From contig JAFGCG010000139.1 in assembly GCA_016932715.1 (NCBI GenBank), positions 1 to 40,693 on the forward strand: a stretch of 40,693 nucleotides of DNA, given 5' to 3'. A program made the position numbers and the translations under genes. The notes under the pieces were generated by a model. That model was not told where the DNA came from. It was given only the letters and a program-made list of their open reading frames with translations, and searched no databases. Every line of letters begins with the position of its first letter. Position 1 is the stretch's first letter. Below are positions 7,379 through 14,812 of the stretch, in pieces. The DNA is from Anaerolineales bacterium (GTDB lineage Bacteria > Chloroflexota > Anaerolineae > Anaerolineales > Villigracilaceae).

Positions 7379-7753
7379 TTAACGGATGCCGCTGTCGTAG
7401 TGGACGGTAAGCTGGGTGTAGCGACCCGTTTCGACTACGAATGCCTGATCGCCTGCGACAGCAACTCCATCCGGGGTTTCCGGATGCAGGCTGTACCTCC
7501 CGGGCACGAGCGGGATTCTGAAGTGACCCTGCGCATCCGTTTTGACCTGCACGATCTGTATGCCGTTCGGGCTGTTGACCGTTAACGTGGCCTGGTACGG
7601 CCCGTCAGAGCATTCCTGGCCTTGCTGCTCGACAGGACACAGCGGTCCGATGAGCACCTGCCCCTCGATACCACTACCCCTCGGCGTGGGGTTGTAGATG
7701 GAGCAAGTTGCCAGCACCAGGATCAGGACACCAACAAGAAACTTCATGTTCAT
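7379..7753 (-). CDS. Lipoprotein with carboxypeptidase-regulatory-like fold
   Basis: A 124-residue secreted protein. MNMKFLVGVLILVLATC is a lipoprotein signal peptide ending in a lipobox-like LATC. The mature part reads like a transthyretin/carboxypeptidase-regulatory domain: GIEGQVLIGPLCPVEQ, then ATLTVNSPNGIQIVQVKTD, GHFRIPLVPGRYSL, and a final strand TQLTVHYD. Such domains are small beta sandwiches found on cell-surface proteins. The start is set by GGAGAG before ATG 7753; the upstream extension is arginine-rich and not a signal peptide. Function is unknown. Confidence 0.8.
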   Translation of the reverse strand: MNMKFLVGVLILVLATCSIYNPTPRGSGIEGQVLIGPLCPVEQQGQECSDGPYQATLTVNSPNGIQIVQVKTDAQGHFRIPLVPGRYSLHPETPDGVAVAGDQAFVVETGRYTQLTVHYDSGIR

Positions 7754-7829
7754 GGCGGCTCTCCTTCTTCTCCTTTTCTTTATCAACTCTCGGAGAGCCA
7801 AATTTGTTCCCGTAAACTTTCTAAAGAGA

Positions 7830-7915
7830 TGTCACCCTGAGGGAGTGTTCGCTGCGACTGAAGGGTCTCGCCGCTACGCGGCGGGATTCTTCGCTCCGCT
7901 CAGAATGACATGTCG
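7830..7915. repeat. REP-like repeat (TCACCCTGAGG...TTCTTCGCTCCGCTCAGAATGACA)
   Basis: The stretch has the dispersed-repeat pattern of TCAnnCTGAG near one end and its complement CTCAGAATGA at the other, enclosing CGCCGCTACGCGGCG, a perfect inner palindrome. Related fragments occur at 8737-8760 and 8930-8985. Confidence 0.7.
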
Positions 7916-7922
7916 AAGAGTC

Positions 7923-8903
7923 CTACGGCACAAGCGTCAGGGCAGGCTCGAGATCCCCCTGCCAGGGCAGGAGGGCGGCAAAGGATAGGAGACCGTCTGT
8001 CCCTTTGACGGGCTGACGATACAGGTAGAACAGATTCTTCTGGCCCTGCATTGTTTCGTCGCCCAGACCCATCGCGGCGATGTAACCGGCATAATGCACA
8101 TAATAAAGCGAATCCCTGTCATACGTGCCGAAGGGATAGGAAAAACTCAGGATGGGCAGATCCAGCAGGGCTTGGAGCTTGCGACGCGATTCGACAATTT
8201 CACTCTTTTGCCGGCCGGGGTGGCTCGGCAGGTCCGTGTGGCTGAGACCATGACTGCCGATCTCCCAGCCTGCCGCGTACAGTGCCCGGATCTGGTCGGC
8301 GTCCATGTAACTGGGGATCCACATATAGTTGTAAATGATGTAAGCCGTCCCGGTGAAGCCGTATTTCTGCATGATCAGCAAGGCTGTCGTGTAGATCGTT
8401 TCACTGCCGTCATCAAATGTCAGGATGACGGGTTTGGGCGGCAGCTCTGCTCCCTCCCGGATCGCTTTGGCGAGCAGTTCTACCGAGATCGTCCTGTATC
8501 CCCATTGATATAGAAGATTCATTTGGTGGTCGAACGCGTCCGGCGAAACATAATAAACGGTCTCGCCCTGCAGGGAGACGCCAATGTGGTGGTAGAGCAG
8601 AATCGGGATAGTGACTTCGTCCGGTCCCCGCAGATAGGCAGTCAGGGTGGGGGTGAAGCTGGGAAGCGGCGTCTCGGAGGGCGGGACGGTGGGCGTCTCC
8701 GTGGGGGAGGAGGTCGGGGCAACGGTAGCCGGCTTGTCCTGAGCAAGGTCGAAGGGCTCCGTCGGCGAAGGAAGCGGAAGCGCTGTCCAGGTGGGCGCGA
8801 GCGTTGGAGTCGGGGGAACAACGAATCCGATTCCCCCGCAAGCCATGATCAGGAGGGCGAGCGCTGAAATCCAGGTAAGAAGCAATCTCTTTCGAGGTGA
8901 CAT
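7923..8903 (-). CDS. Polysaccharide deacetylase-family lipoprotein
   Basis: A 326-residue secreted protein. Residues 1-22 are a lipoprotein signal with the lipobox-like IMAC. A Pro/Thr/Ser-rich linker covers about residues 28-90. The NodB homology domain follows: VTIPILLYHHIG, the metal/catalytic motif LTFDDGSETIY and the second metal motif GSHGLSHTDLPSH. These are the two key motifs of CE4 deacetylases, which remove acetyl groups from cell-wall or capsule sugars. The linker contains FDLAQDK, which is the translation of a dispersed nucleotide repeat (8737-8757), so the linker has absorbed a repeat unit. No operon partner is evident. The substrate is not determinable. Confidence 0.9.
   Translation of the reverse strand: MSPRKRLLLTWISALALLIMACGGIGFVVPPTPTLAPTWTALPLPSPTEPFDLAQDKPATVAPTSSPTETPTVPPSETPLPSFTPTLTAYLRGPDEVTIPILLYHHIGVSLQGETVYYVSPDAFDHQMNLLYQWGYRTISVELLAKAIREGAELPPKPVILTFDDGSETIYTTALLIMQKYGFTGTAYIIYNYMWIPSYMDADQIRALYAAGWEIGSHGLSHTDLPSHPGRQKSEIVESRRKLQALLDLPILSFSYPFGTYDRDSLYYVHYAGYIAAMGLGDETMQGQKNLFYLYRQPVKGTDGLLSFAALLPWQGDLEPALTLVP
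8737..8760. repeat. Dispersed repeat unit inside the deacetylase linker
   Basis: GTCCTGAGCAAGGTCGAAGG on the plus strand is the CCTGAGC..GTCGAAGG type intergenic repeat. In the minus-strand protein it gives FDLAQDK in the low-complexity linker. Confidence 0.65.
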
Positions 8904-8929
8904 TGTCGATTTCCTGTGAGATTGCTTTG

Positions 8930-8985
8930 CCCTCGCTTCGACTTCGCTACGCTCCGCTCAGCGCGATGGGCTCGCAATGACGGAT
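8930..8985. repeat. REP-like repeat before the deacetylase gene
   Basis: TTCGACTTCGCTACGCTCCGCTCAG followed by GGCTCGCAATGACGG, and GATTGCTTTGCC on the other side, form the same class of repeat as 7830-7915. It fills the gap between coaX and the deacetylase gene. Given in parts here; the core is CGCTACGCTCCGCTCAG. Confidence 0.55.
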
Positions 8986-8990
8986 AGTTT

Positions 8991-9761
8991 TTATAGCGGA
9001 TGGTTCAAATCCCAGAGAATGCGCAGACCTTCGAGCGTGAGCCAGGGGGCAATGATCTGGATCACGTCCGTTTCCTGCGCCACGACTGCCGAAAGCCCCC
9101 CGGTCGCAACGACCTTCATTTCCGGGCCCAGCTCCCTGCGGAAACGCTCGACCATGCCTTCCACCATGCTCACGTAGCCAAATAATAGACCAGCCTGCAT
9201 GGCGTGGACGGTATTGCGACCGATGATCGAAGGCGGCCGCTGCAGGTCGATGCGCGGAAGTTTCGCGGCGTGCACAAAGAGTGCTTCGGTGGCGAGGTTG
9301 ATGCCGGCTGTGATCGCGCCGCCCAGATATTCCCCATCTTTGGTCAGTGCATTGAACGTCGTCGCTGTCCCAAAATCGATGATGCACGCGGGACCCCCGT
9401 ACAGATACATCACCGCCACGGCATCGGCGATGCGGTCGGCGCCCACGGCGCGCGGATCCTCATAGCGGACTTTGATCCCGGTCTTGATGCCGACATCGAC
9501 AATAAAGGGATCGCTTTCCAGATATTCCCGGCAGGCTTGGATGACGCGCCCCGTCAGTTGCGGGACCACGGATGCCAGGCAAATGCCTGTCAAAGCCGTT
9601 TTGGTGTGACCTGCATTCTGCAAAAGCCCCAGGAACTGCAGTCCATACTCATCAGGCATACGGGCATGATCGGTGGCAAGCCTCCAGTGTGCGAAGAGCG
9701 TGTTGCCGTCATACAGCCCGAGTGTGAGGTTGGTGTTACCGATGTCAATCGTGAGGAGCAT
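8991..9761 (-). CDS. coaX: Type III pantothenate kinase
   Basis: A 256-residue enzyme for the first step of coenzyme A synthesis, ATP-dependent phosphorylation of pantothenate. The family motifs are all present: the N-terminal phosphate motif LTIDIGNTNLTLGLY, the pantothenate/ATP region YEDPRAVGADRIADAVA, the second ASKHA motif IDFGTATTFNA and the adenosine motif VVATGGLS. The length fits the family (about 255). The start is ATG 9761, because further upstream the frame runs into an octamer repeat that translates to Cys/Tyr/Leu-rich nonsense. No good ribosome site precedes the ATG; the repeat element at 9766 abuts it. Confidence 0.95.
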   Translation of the reverse strand: MLLTIDIGNTNLTLGLYDGNTLFAHWRLATDHARMPDEYGLQFLGLLQNAGHTKTALTGICLASVVPQLTGRVIQACREYLESDPFIVDVGIKTGIKVRYEDPRAVGADRIADAVAVMYLYGGPACIIDFGTATTFNALTKDGEYLGGAITAGINLATEALFVHAAKLPRIDLQRPPSIIGRNTVHAMQAGLLFGYVSMVEGMVERFRRELGPEMKVVATGGLSAVVAQETDVIQIIAPWLTLEGLRILWDLNHPL

Positions 9762-9765
9762 GGGG

Positions 9766-9926
9766 TAAGTATACACGTAAACAGGTACACAAGTAAACAG
9801 GTACACAAGTAAACAGGTACACAAGTAAACAGGTATACAAGTAAACAGGTATGCAGGTACACAAGTGCGGGCGATCTACTTGTTTACTTGTCTGTGTGTT
9901 TACCTGTCTACCTGTGTACCTATCTA
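9766..9926. repeat. Octamer-repeat hairpin element, copy A
   Basis: One arm alternates 8-base units such as ACAAGTAA and ACAGGTAC from about 9767 to 9868; the other arm (9875-9926) uses the complementary units CTACTTGT, TTACCTGT and CTACCTGT. The arms can fold into a long imperfect hairpin. It separates coaX from the upstream ABC-2 permease and provides the permease stop codon. Copies B and C are at 26171-26250 and 29124-29200. Confidence 0.88.
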
Positions 9927-11096
9927 CCTCGACCGCAAATGATAATGCTTGAACAGCCAGGCACCGATGACAAAATACACAATGGAGAGGATCGTCAGCA
10001 TGGTCAGTTCATAGGTCACTTCCTCCAGACCGGCGCCCAGCGTGAGCACTTTGTTCAAAGCGACGACCGCGTGCGTCGGCGGCAGGATGTCATAGACGCC
10101 AAATTCATGCCCGGCCAGGGTGAACAGGGTGACTTTTGGCATAGGAAAGATCACACCCGAGAAGAACATCATCAGAGCCAGTGGGAAGTTTGCAACAACG
10201 AATGCCTGCGAGACCGTGCGGGTGAAACTGGCTATGACCAGGCCCATCCCGATCACGGACAGGCAGGTGATTGTGCCAACCAGGATTGCCACCCAGAGCG
10301 GTCCCAGGCTGCGGAAGCCAAGCACGACAGCCACCCCAAATGCCAAAGCAATCGAAAGGGCGCCGATCAGGACGAGCGCGATGGTCATTCCTCCGAGGAG
10401 ATCGATGGAGGTCATGGGAGTCAGTTGCAGGCGGCGCAGAGCGCCCAGCTCGATTTCACGTGCCACGGTCATGGCCGTCAGGAAAATCAGCAGGACCACG
10501 GAGAAGACCAGCGTGCCCGGCACGTACGTCTCGAATTCGCTGCGGGCTGCCGAGAGCCCCATGGGCTCCTCGACATATCCAATGAGCGGCTGCTGGCCCG
10601 TCACTTCCTGAACATAGCGATCCACACCTGTCAGCGCAAGGTTGGCTGCCACCATGTAGTATGGATTCGATACATCCCCTCCAAAAGTGACGTTTGTTGT
10701 CACAGAACGGTCGCCATCTTCCAGTCTTTGCAGGGTCTGCGAGAAATCCTCCGGGATGAGAATAAAAGCCGCGGCCTTGCGGTCTTTCAGGATCGAGTCA
10801 GCTTCGGAGCGATCCTGCGCGTGGATCACATTCAGGAGAGGCTTGCCGTCCGCGTAGGTGATCTCCTTGGTGATCGCCGCGACGGTCTCATCGCCGGCAT
10901 GGAGGGTCGCGCCGCTAGGCATTTGTACGCCGCGATCCTGGTTAATAAGGATCACGTTGTAAGTTGTGGATCCACCGGAGAACCAGATCCAATACAGGAC
11001 CACGAAGAAGGGTGTGAAGATCAGTGTCAGACCCAGCATCCAGGCATCGCGCGACATCTCGCGCATGGTTTTGCGGAATACAATGATCGCTCTCAT
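9924..11096 (-). CDS. ABC-2 type transporter permease
   Basis: A 390-residue membrane protein. One N-terminal helix (LGLTLIFTPFFVVLYWIWF) is followed by an extracytoplasmic domain of about 150 residues and then a five-helix bundle with the ABC-2 signature region AREIELGALRRLQLTPM in the first cytosolic loop and FSGVIFPMP near the end. This is the DrrB/YhfI-like or Nod-type layout with a large external domain. The start ATG 11096 overlaps the stop of the ATPase gene by 4 bases. It is the last gene of a TetR-ATPase-permease operon, so it is probably a drug or lipid exporter. The stop codon lies in the octamer repeat. Confidence 0.92.
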   Translation of the reverse strand: MRAIIVFRKTMREMSRDAWMLGLTLIFTPFFVVLYWIWFSGGSTTYNVILINQDRGVQMPSGATLHAGDETVAAITKEITYADGKPLLNVIHAQDRSEADSILKDRKAAAFILIPEDFSQTLQRLEDGDRSVTTNVTFGGDVSNPYYMVAANLALTGVDRYVQEVTGQQPLIGYVEEPMGLSAARSEFETYVPGTLVFSVVLLIFLTAMTVAREIELGALRRLQLTPMTSIDLLGGMTIALVLIGALSIALAFGVAVVLGFRSLGPLWVAILVGTITCLSVIGMGLVIASFTRTVSQAFVVANFPLALMMFFSGVIFPMPKVTLFTLAGHEFGVYDILPPTHAVVALNKVLTLGAGLEEVTYELTMLTILSIVYFVIGAWLFKHYHLRSR

Positions 11097-12025
11097 TCGC
11101 GCAGTCTCCTTCCGGTGAGTGTAATGAACACATCCTCGAGCGTATTTGCCCGCAGACGCACTTCGCCGGGGCGCGCATCCACCGCGTGTAAAGCCTCCAG
11201 AATAGCCGGCAACTGTTCCACCATGCCGCGCGCTCGAACGACCAGCGTATGGTTTGTCGCCGCGACTTGCGGAACAATTGGATTCAGCACACAAAGAGCC
11301 TCGTCCATCAAGCCGCCATCCAGGTCGATTTCGAGGACGTCCCCTTCTCCCACGGTGTTCTTCAGGGCTTCGGGCGTATCCACGGTCAACAGCCTGCCAT
11401 GATCCATGATGGCAACGCGGTCCGCCATACGATCGGCTTCGTCCATGTTGTGGGTGGTGATGATGATCGTCTTCTGGCGCGCCAGTGACTTGACGTAGTC
11501 ACGCACCATCACGCGGCTCTGCGGGTCCAGCCCAGCTTCCGGTTCATCCAGCACCAGGATCTCGGGGTCGTGGACCAGTGCCATTGCAAGGTTCAAGCGC
11601 CGCTGCATGCCGCCCGATAGTGTGCGTGCCAGCTTGTTCTTTTTTTCGATAAGATCGAGTTCCTTCAGAAGCTTTTCCCCTCTTGCCCGGGCAGCCTTGC
11701 CCCGCATCCCGTACATCTCCCCGATGAACTGCATTTGTTCGAGGCAGGTCAACTGTCCCCACAGGACAATGTTTTGGGGGCAGACCCCCACCCGGCTCCG
11801 GATGGAGGCGTCACCGTTCGTAATGACCTTCCCGCGGATGGTCACCTGCCCCGCATCGGGTTTGAGCAGCCCGCAGATCATATTGATCGAGGTAGTCTTG
11901 CCGGCGCCGTTCGGTCCAAGGAGTCCAAACACTTCGCCCTCACAGACCTCGAGTGAGAGATCATTCACAGCAGTCACTTCACCATAGCGTTTGGTGAGCG
12001 ACCGGGCTTGCAGCACAGTTGTCAT
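11093..12025 (-). CDS. ABC transporter ATP-binding protein (drug-export type)
   Basis: A 310-residue ATPase with Walker A GPNGAGKTTSIN, Q loop in VGVCPQNIVLW, signature LSGGMQRRLNLAMAL, Walker B ILVLDEPEAGLD and H loop IITTHNMDEADR. The C-terminal 80 residues match the extra domain of the CcmA/DrrA class that works with ABC-2 permeases. Its ATG overlaps the tetR stop by 4 bases and its own stop overlaps the permease start, so translation of all three genes is coupled. The inferred role is energising export through the adjacent permease. Confidence 0.95.
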   Translation of the reverse strand: MTTVLQARSLTKRYGEVTAVNDLSLEVCEGEVFGLLGPNGAGKTTSINMICGLLKPDAGQVTIRGKVITNGDASIRSRVGVCPQNIVLWGQLTCLEQMQFIGEMYGMRGKAARARGEKLLKELDLIEKKNKLARTLSGGMQRRLNLAMALVHDPEILVLDEPEAGLDPQSRVMVRDYVKSLARQKTIIITTHNMDEADRMADRVAIMDHGRLLTVDTPEALKNTVGEGDVLEIDLDGGLMDEALCVLNPIVPQVAATNHTLVVRARGMVEQLPAILEALHAVDARPGEVRLRANTLEDVFITLTGRRLRE

Positions 12026-12726
12026 TTTGCCTCCGCAGCGATGCCATGCTGGATGAGGTCGAGCAATGCCTCCGCTACCCGTTCGAAGGGCATGATTTCA
12101 TCACTGACCTGAAAATAGTTGTTCAAGTAGGGGAGCAGCTGGCTGTCGCCGATCGAGATCATGAGCGCATTCAGCGCCCGCGCAGCCGCAGCGATGTCCA
12201 CCTCGGGGCGGATTTCTCCGCGTGCCTGTGCCTGTGTGAGGATCTCCTGCATGGTTTCCCGCATGACTGTGGCGACAGGACGGACAACTCGTACAGCCAA
12301 ATCAGGGTCACCCTGATAAGCAGCCCGCCCAAAGAAACGCACGAGACCCATCGCTGCCTGTCCCCATTCCAGGCCACCCATCAGATACGCGCTCATGGCG
12401 TCCTTGAGCGGCATGGCTGCCATCATGGGCTTGTACTCCTGAAACATCGCGATCGTAGCGCGGGTACATAGGTCGACGGCGAAGTCCAGCAAACCATCGC
12501 GGTTGGGGAAATATTGGTACAGGGAACCAACAGAAACCCCCGCACGCCGTGCGATCTCTTTGATGTTGAGGGAGGCGGGTCCCTTTTCGGTTGCCTCCTC
12601 CATGATGGCGTTGAAAATAGCCTCCTGGCGCTCCGGGTCCAGCCGGCGGAAGGTGCGGGTGACTTTCCCCTCTCCTTCGAGTTGTGAAATGTAGGGTTGA
12701 AAGTAAAGCCAGTCAGTATTGCTCAT
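12022..12726 (-). CDS. TetR-family transcriptional repressor
   Basis: A 234-residue regulator. The N-terminal helix-turn-helix is clear: RQEAIFNAIMEEATEKG, then IKEIARRAGVSVGSLYQYF and NRDGLL. The remaining 150 residues form the helical ligand-binding domain, without an obvious ligand clue. It is the first gene of the exporter operon. Two palindromic sites cover its own promoter and start codon (12724-12770), so it very probably represses itself and the exporter until an inducing compound binds. A TetR gene co-transcribed with a DrrAB-like exporter is a common resistance layout. Confidence 0.94.
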   Translation of the reverse strand: MSNTDWLYFQPYISQLEGEGKVTRTFRRLDPERQEAIFNAIMEEATEKGPASLNIKEIARRAGVSVGSLYQYFPNRDGLLDFAVDLCTRATIAMFQEYKPMMAAMPLKDAMSAYLMGGLEWGQAAMGLVRFFGRAAYQGDPDLAVRVVRPVATVMRETMQEILTQAQARGEIRPEVDIAAAARALNALMISIGDSQLLPYLNNYFQVSDEIMPFERVAEALLDLIQHGIAAEAK

Positions 12727-12777
12727 ATAATATGAACCTTTAGTTCATATTATATGAATATTTGGTTCATGAGTCAA
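12724..12777 (-). promoter_or_regulatory. Promoter and double TetR operator
   Basis: On the minus strand TTGACT and TATAAT are exactly 17 bases apart (plus positions 12772-12777 and 12749-12754). A perfect inverted repeat with 14-base arms CATATAATATGAAC / GTTCATATTATATG (spacer 5) spans 12724-12756, overlapping the -10 box, start site and ATG. A second ATGAA-N7-TTCAT pair lies at 12754-12770, with the same spacing and exactly 22 bp from the first, that is two helical turns on the same face. This is strong evidence for autorepression. Confidence 0.9.
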
Positions 12778-12797
12778 GGGGGGGTGTTTTGCCGCGA

Positions 12798-12825
12798 GTA
12801 GGGGCGAGTCATGACTCGCCCCTAC
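12798..12825. repeat. 28-bp perfect palindrome (GTAGGGGCGAGTCA arms)
   Basis: Two 14-base arms, GTAGGGGCGAGTCA and its exact complement, with no loop. A close variant lies inside metH at 19057-19076. The palindrome supplies the last codons and the stop of the following gene. Confidence 0.88.
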
Positions 12826-14656
12826 ATTTTTCGATGATCTCCGCGACCATGTCGAACTTGTGGAACTGCGGCATGAGGTAGACGCCTCCGGCCCAGGCTT
12901 TGATCTGGTCGATCAACTCGACGGCCACCTCCACCCCGACCTTCGCTCCATTTTCGCCAGCCTCCTCGATGCGCTGCCGCGTCTCATCAGGGATAAAGAT
13001 GCCGGGCACTTCATTGTGCAAGAAGTTCGCGTGCCGCACGCTGACCAGCGGCAGGATGCCTGCCAGGACGGGTTTGTCCAATTTTCCATATTTTTCTTCG
13101 TAGCTCTCGAGCAGCGAGGGTCCATCCTGGGCGCGGTAGATTGGCATGGTGATGAAGAAATCTGTGCCAGCCTCAACTTTACGATGCAAATTTTTGATTT
13201 CCCTATCGATGTCTGGCGGGCAGAGGTTCAGCGCCGCGCCGACGAAGAAACTGGTCGGCTGCCCAATACTTGTCCCGGAGTGATCCACGCCGACGTTGAA
13301 TCCCTGTTTGATAAGTTTGATCAAGCCCGATGGGACCAGGTCGTAGTTATCCATGGCTTCGGGGTAATCGCCGATGGCAGTCGGGTCACCCATGATGACG
13401 AACACGTTGCGGATGCCGAGTGCGTGCGCGGCGAGCAAATCTCCCTGGACGCGCAGCAGGTTGCGTCCGCGCGTGGGGAAGTGCAGGGTGGTCTCGACTC
13501 CGACTTTGCGCTGCACCACGTCACACACCGCCCAGGCGGACATGCGCATGCGCGCCATCGGGGAGTCAGCCACGTTGATGACGTCCGCGCCCGCCTCGGC
13601 GAGCAGGGAGGCGCCTGCCAGCAGCTTATGAGTCGACAGGCCGCGCGGCGGGTCCATTTCCACCGAGATGGCGAATCCACCCGAAGTCAACTTTTGCGCA
13701 AACTGAGTCGGTTGCTCCTGTGCGGTCTCCGCGATCTCTTCCTGCGGCAGGACATGGATCTGAGGTTGCTCGATGGGCGGCGCGCTATCGAGCGCCTTGC
13801 GCATCGCGGCAATGTGCCGGGGCGTCGTCCCGCAGCATCCTCCGACGATGCAGGCGCCCATCTCGCGAAACGAAAGCGCGTAATCGCCGAAATAGTCCGC
13901 GTCCGCCGGATACATGATGCGCCCACCAACCTGCTCGGGCCAGCCTGCGTTCGGCTTGACCCAGAATTTGCCGTCGGGTACCGTCTGGACCATTTGCCTA
14001 AGGATGCGCGCGAGCTGCGCGGGACCACCGGAGCAGTTGACGCCGATCACATCGACGTTCGCTTCCTGGAGCGTGCGTGCCACCTTCGTCGGATCATCGC
14101 CGAGCACGGTGCGGTCATCGCGCGTGAAGGTCACCGACGCGACCACGGGCAGATCGCAAACCTCTCTCGCGGCTTTGATCGCTTCCCGGATTTCATAAAG
14201 ATCGCTGAATGTTTCGATCACGATCAGGTCCGCGCCTGCCTCTGCCAGGGCTTCGATCTGCTCTGCGAAGGCGGCGCGCGCCTGCTCGGGCTGGACGCGC
14301 CCGAACGGAGCGATCCGCACTCCCAGCGGACCGACATCGCCTGCCACCAGCACATCCTTGAAGGAAGCTGCCACGACGCGTTTTGCCAGGTCCACACTGG
14401 CTTTGTTGATCTCGGCGACGCGCTCTCCCAGGCCGTGTTTGCCAAGCTTGAAGCGGTTTGCCCCGAAGGTATTGGTAATGATCAATTGCGCGCCCGCTTC
14501 GATGTAGGCGCGATGGATCTCCGCCACCGCCGAGGGATTGGTGAGGTTGAGTTCATCGAAGCATTTGTCAAACCCGATGCCGCGCGCATGCAGCATGGTT
14601 CCCATCGCGCCATCGGCGAGGAGAGTTTCCGTTGAGAGACGTTCCAGTAAATTCAT
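12809..14656 (-). CDS. Bifunctional homocysteine S-methyltransferase / 5,10-methylenetetrahydrofolate reductase
   Basis: A 615-residue fusion. Residues about 1-290 form a homocysteine methyltransferase TIM barrel with the zinc cysteines in GVNCSGG and GGCCGTTPRH. Residues about 320-610 form a MetF-type flavin reductase with FAISVEMDPPRGLSTHKL, VFVIMGDPTAIGDYP and the active region DFFITMPIYRA. The YitJ-type arrangement links production of methyl-THF with methyl transfer to homocysteine. ATG 14656 has AAAGGAAA upstream. It belongs with metH (17413-20970) in the methionine/one-carbon cycle, although a glycosyltransferase and a transposase gene lie between them. The last residues EKCRGES are encoded by a palindromic repeat, so the C-terminus has been altered. 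Confidence 0.93.
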   Translation of the reverse strand: MNLLERLSTETLLADGAMGTMLHARGIGFDKCFDELNLTNPSAVAEIHRAYIEAGAQLIITNTFGANRFKLGKHGLGERVAEINKASVDLAKRVVAASFKDVLVAGDVGPLGVRIAPFGRVQPEQARAAFAEQIEALAEAGADLIVIETFSDLYEIREAIKAAREVCDLPVVASVTFTRDDRTVLGDDPTKVARTLQEANVDVIGVNCSGGPAQLARILRQMVQTVPDGKFWVKPNAGWPEQVGGRIMYPADADYFGDYALSFREMGACIVGGCCGTTPRHIAAMRKALDSAPPIEQPQIHVLPQEEIAETAQEQPTQFAQKLTSGGFAISVEMDPPRGLSTHKLLAGASLLAEAGADVINVADSPMARMRMSAWAVCDVVQRKVGVETTLHFPTRGRNLLRVQGDLLAAHALGIRNVFVIMGDPTAIGDYPEAMDNYDLVPSGLIKLIKQGFNVGVDHSGTSIGQPTSFFVGAALNLCPPDIDREIKNLHRKVEAGTDFFITMPIYRAQDGPSLLESYEEKYGKLDKPVLAGILPLVSVRHANFLHNEVPGIFIPDETRQRIEEAGENGAKVGVEVAVELIDQIKAWAGGVYLMPQFHKFDMVAEIIEKCRGES

Positions 14657-14677
14657 CTTTGGTTTCCTTTATGGTGT

Positions 14678-14777
14678 TCGCTCACCACGGAGAACACGGC
14701 ACTCTGCGAGTGTGCTTCGCGAAGTTCACAGAGATCTTTAAAAGGTTTCTCTGTGTTCTCCGTGAACTCTGTGGTGA
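14678..14777. repeat. CACCACGGAGAACAC-type inverted dispersed repeat
   Basis: TTCGCTCACCACGGAGAACAC at one end and GTTCTCCGTGAACTCTGTGG at the other are imperfect complements, enclosing CTCTGCGAGTGTGC and CACAGAGA units. This is a widespread type of intergenic repeat. A related piece (TTCACCACAAAGGACACGACAC) lies near 34699. Confidence 0.7.
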
Positions 14778-14812
14778 AGATCTGGGACAAGCCCATACAA
14801 TTATCTGCTTTC

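Noticed and set aside
9767..9926. Possible CRISPR array
   Set aside because: The units are 8 bases, alternate without spacers, and the two halves are complementary; this is a hairpin repeat, not a CRISPR.
9888..11402. A 504-codon open frame on the plus strand
   Set aside because: Antisense to the ABC-2 permease and ATPase genes, begins in the octamer repeat and has a Gln/Asp/His-rich composition without motifs.
12860..14635. A 591-codon open frame on the plus strand
   Set aside because: It is antisense to the homocysteine methyltransferase/MTHFR gene, shows no family motif and is Arg/His/Asp-rich as shadow frames are.
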